NCBI GenBank assembly: GCA_965225915.1
Contig: OZ245326.1
Location: 1,364,001 to 1,428,000 of the forward strand
Source of the DNA: JAAXHH01 sp965225915
Lineage (GTDB): Bacteria; JAAXHH01
Direction: 5' to 3'
Length of the DNA stretch: 64,000 bases
The translations under genes were made by a program, and so were the position numbers. This document shows positions 61,563 to 64,000 of this stretch, piece by piece. Every line of letters starts with the position of its first letter. Position 1 is the first letter of the stretch. A model generated the notes under the pieces. That model ran no database searches and was not told the DNA's origin. It saw only the letters and a program-made list of their open reading frames with translations.

Positions 61563-64000
61563 ATGACCCGACCTGCCGGAACCCTCACGCCCGCCATGGC
61601 GCAATACGCAAGGATGAAGGATCAGCACAAAGATGCGATTCTCTTCTTTCGCATGGGGGATTTCTACGAGACCTTCGACGACGACGCCCGGCTGGTTTCG
61701 CGCGTCCTGGGCATCACGCTGACCGCGCGGAATTCGGGCTCAGGTGGTGGAGAAAAGACCCCATTGGCCGGCGTTCCCTACCATGCCGTAGAAAAGTACA
61801 TTGCCGAACTGGTAGGATCTGGTTACAAGGTGGCCGTCTGCGAACAGGTCGAAGACCCGAAGAAGGCCAAAGGCGTAGTCAAGCGGGACGTGGTGGAAGT
61901 CGTTACCCCGGGCACTTCCATGTTGGCGCAGACCCTCGATCCTGTCGAGAACAACTACATGGTCGCGCTGAACTTCGACCAGGATCTGTACGGCCTGGCC
62001 TTTCTCGATCTTTCCACCGGTGAGTTCCGCGTAGCGGAGTTGAACGAAGACGACCTGCTCAGCGAACTGAACCGCCTCGATCCGGCCGAAGCGATCGTCT
62101 CGTACGACCGGGCGCAGCAGGCCGAGGCCCTGCTCAAACCCCGTTTCCCCGACATCGCCATCAGCCGCCTGGAAGAGTGGGCCTTTTCCTACGACCACGC
62201 GCACCAGGTCCTGCTCGAACACTTCGAGGTGTTGACGCTCAAGGGATTCGGTTGCGACGAAATGGTTGCCGGCGTCTCCGCGGCAGGTGGCATGCTGGGC
62301 TATCTCCGGGAAACACAGAAGAACCGCCTGGCCCACTTGAAGACGATGGCGCGATACGACGTCACGGACTCGATGTTGATGGATACGGCGACCCAGCGCA
62401 ACCTGGAGTTGATTTCCTCCCTGAGGGACGGCGGCCGCGAAGGGACACTCCTCTCCGTGATGGACCGGACGTACACCCCCATGGGCGCACGCTTCATGCG
62501 CCAGGCGATTACCCGGCCGCTGGTCTCCGTCGAAGACGTACTGGCTCGCCAGCATGCGGTAGGCGAACTCTACGCAGACCACGAGACACGGGATGAGTTT
62601 GCCGGCCTGCTGAAGTCGATGGGGGACATGGAACGGCAGGCCGCCCGTGTTGGTTCGGAGCGTGCGAATGCCCGTGACCTGATCGCGTTGAAGCAGGCCC
62701 TGCACGTGATTCCGGTCATCAAGGAGACGCTCGCCGGCCTCAATGCCGTGTTGTTGACCGGCCTCCGGGATGGGCTTCGGGAACTGAAACCCCTTGCGGA
62801 ACAACTGGATCGGGCCCTGGTGGACGATCCGCCCCTTTCGCTGACGGAAGGCGGACTCATCCGCGCGGGATACAACAAGGACCTGGACGATCTGCGCGTC
62901 ATCAGTTCGGGCGGCAAGCGCTGGATCGCGGAACTACAGCAGAAGGAACGGGAGCGCACCGGGATACAGTCCCTCAAGGTGGACTACAACCGCGTCTTCG
63001 GTTACTACATCGAAGTCACGAAACCGAACCTGCACCGGCTCGAGGGCGAGTACATCCGCAAGCAGACCATGCGCAACGCGGAGCGGTTCATCACGCCAGA
63101 ACTGAAAGAGTACGAAGAGAAGATCCTGGGCGCCGAGGAGAAGATCGGGGAGCTGGAATACGCCCTCTTTCTGGAACTGCGGGACGAGGTTGCCACGAGC
63201 CTTGGCGAGATTCAGGACAACGCACGGGCGGTAGCGCAACTCGACTTCCTGACCGCGCTGGCCGAACTGGCCGTCCAGAACGATTACGTGGCTCCGGAAA
63301 TAGATGACGGATCCGCCCTGGAAATCAACGACGGCCGCCACCCGGTGGTGGAACAATTGCTGCAGGGCGAACCCTTCGTTCCAAACGATACGCGGCTAGA
63401 CTCGCGGACGAAGCAGATCGCCCTCATCACGGGGCCGAACATGGCCGGGAAGAGCACCTATCTACGCCAGGTGGGCCTCATCGTCCTCATGGCCCAGGTC
63501 GGCTCCTTCGTCCCCGTGCGATCCGCTCGGATCGGCATCGTGGACCGCATCTTCACCCGCGTAGGCGCCTCCGACAACCTGGCCCGGGGAGAGAGCACGT
63601 TTCTCGTCGAGATGAACGAAACCGCGAATATACTCAACAACGCGACGCCGAACAGTCTCGTCCTCCTCGACGAAATAGGCCGGGGCACGAGCACCTTCGA
63701 CGGCCTGAGCATTGCCTGGGCGGTCACGGAGTACCTCCACAACACGCCGGGACGCGCCGCTAAGACCCTCTTCGCCACGCACTACCACGAACTGATCGAA
63801 CTGGCGTCGACCCTCGACCGCATCGCCAATTACAACGTGGCCATACGGGAGCAGAACGATCAGATCATCTTCCTGCGCAAGGTGATGCCCGGCGGGAGCG
63901 ACCGGAGTTACGGGATCCAGGTGGCGCGCATGGCAGGACTGCCTCGCAGCGTGATCGACCGGGCCCGGGTCATCCTGGCCAACCTGGAGGACGAGGAACT
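61563..64000 (+). CDS. mutS: DNA mismatch repair protein MutS (cut by window edge)
   Basis: 812 codons are present; the C-terminus lies beyond the window. The ATG at 61563 gives MTRPAGTLTPAMAQYARMKD, then the mismatch-wedge motif F34-Y35-E36 in RMGDFYETF. Domains in order are mismatch-binding (1-120), connector, lever/clamp and the ABC ATPase with Walker A GPNMAGKST near residues 624-632, the Walker B region LVLLDEIGRGTSTFDG and the ATHYHEL H-loop. MutS recognises base mismatches and starts repair. Confidence 0.97.
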   Translation, partial: MTRPAGTLTPAMAQYARMKDQHKDAILFFRMGDFYETFDDDARLVSRVLGITLTARNSGSGGGEKTPLAGVPYHAVEKYIAELVGSGYKVAVCEQVEDPKKAKGVVKRDVVEVVTPGTSMLAQTLDPVENNYMVALNFDQDLYGLAFLDLSTGEFRVAELNEDDLLSELNRLDPAEAIVSYDRAQQAEALLKPRFPDIAISRLEEWAFSYDHAHQVLLEHFEVLTLKGFGCDEMVAGVSAAGGMLGYLRETQKNRLAHLKTMARYDVTDSMLMDTATQRNLELISSLRDGGREGTLLSVMDRTYTPMGARFMRQAITRPLVSVEDVLARQHAVGELYADHETRDEFAGLLKSMGDMERQAARVGSERANARDLIALKQALHVIPVIKETLAGLNAVLLTGLRDGLRELKPLAEQLDRALVDDPPLSLTEGGLIRAGYNKDLDDLRVISSGGKRWIAELQQKERERTGIQSLKVDYNRVFGYYIEVTKPNLHRLEGEYIRKQTMRNAERFITPELKEYEEKILGAEEKIGELEYALFLELRDEVATSLGEIQDNARAVAQLDFLTALAELAVQNDYVAPEIDDGSALEINDGRHPVVEQLLQGEPFVPNDTRLDSRTKQIALITGPNMAGKSTYLRQVGLIVLMAQVGSFVPVRSARIGIVDRIFTRVGASDNLARGESTFLVEMNETANILNNATPNSLVLLDEIGRGTSTFDGLSIAWAVTEYLHNTPGRAAKTLFATHYHELIELASTLDRIANYNVAIREQNDQIIFLRKVMPGGSDRSYGIQVARMAGLPRSVIDRARVILANLEDEE

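Noticed and set aside
1..64000. CRISPR arrays, tRNA or rRNA genes, insertion sequences
   Set aside because: No direct-repeat array, cloverleaf-like sequence, transposase motif or flanking terminal repeats were seen by eye; a covariance-model scan was not possible here.

Overview
The window is a dense, GC-rich bacterial chromosome segment with no rRNA, tRNA, CRISPR array, insertion sequence or phage module that I could recognise. The gene content is a core set (riboflavin synthesis, nusB, der, leuCD, a HU-like gene, mutS) mixed with families that are abundant in uncultured FCB-group lineages: DUF2723, DUF3187, M81/MlrC peptidase, creatininase, several phytanoyl-CoA dioxygenase (PhyH) proteins, and an N-terminal fusion sugar transporter. 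This suggests an uncultured bacterium of the Latescibacterota/Gemmatimonadota type. That assignment is an inference from gene content; no marker gene was compared.

Layout. 1-8212 (minus): ribD-ribE-ribBA-ribH-nusB, then a metallophosphoesterase, a DUF2723 membrane protein with TPRs and the start of a glycosyltransferase. 8335-10210 (plus): a branched-chain aminotransferase and an AT-rich EcsC-family gene that looks acquired. 10274-15953 (minus): a three-subunit sodium-pumping decarboxylase set (gamma, beta, alpha), a DUF3187 outer-membrane barrel and a frameshifted beta-propeller gene. 16090-22822 (plus): amidohydrolase with a coupled small membrane protein, msrA, M81 peptidase, PhyH oxygenase, methyltransferase, HU-like protein and a TPR protein. 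22930-28764 (minus): DUF512 radical-SAM protein, der, MerR regulator, M1 aminopeptidase. 29140-38270 (plus): leuCD, a multi-GAF histidine kinase, a response regulator with a PP2C phosphatase output, GNAT, PhyH, creatininase and a P-loop kinase-like protein.

38271-46113: a PLP aminotransferase (minus), a two-gene sugar ABC importer whose first gene fuses the binding protein to a permease (plus), then ferredoxin, NAD-dependent epimerase and a P5C dehydrogenase (minus). 46352-54475 (plus): an isopenicillin-N-synthase-like oxygenase, a PhyH protein whose iron-binding HxD motif reads HxG, and an AddAB-like helicase/nuclease pair with an Fe-S cluster motif. 54480-57400 is an AT-rich accessory island holding a protein with a J domain between two propeller-like halves and three small proteins of unknown function. 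57426-64000: a propeller-type hydrolase-like protein, TVP38/VTT membrane protein, DUF547 protein, TlpA thioredoxin and the first 812 codons of mutS.

The most interesting points are the HxG PhyH protein beside the IPNS-like oxygenase (47458-48225), the binding-protein/permease fusion without a neighbouring ATPase (39733-42986), the J-domain island (54480-57400), a perfect 36-bp in-frame duplication inside the DUF512 gene (27989-28060), and several promoter/hairpin arrangements, including a perfect 14-bp stem in the leuC leader and a symmetrical divergent promoter between ribD and ilvE.
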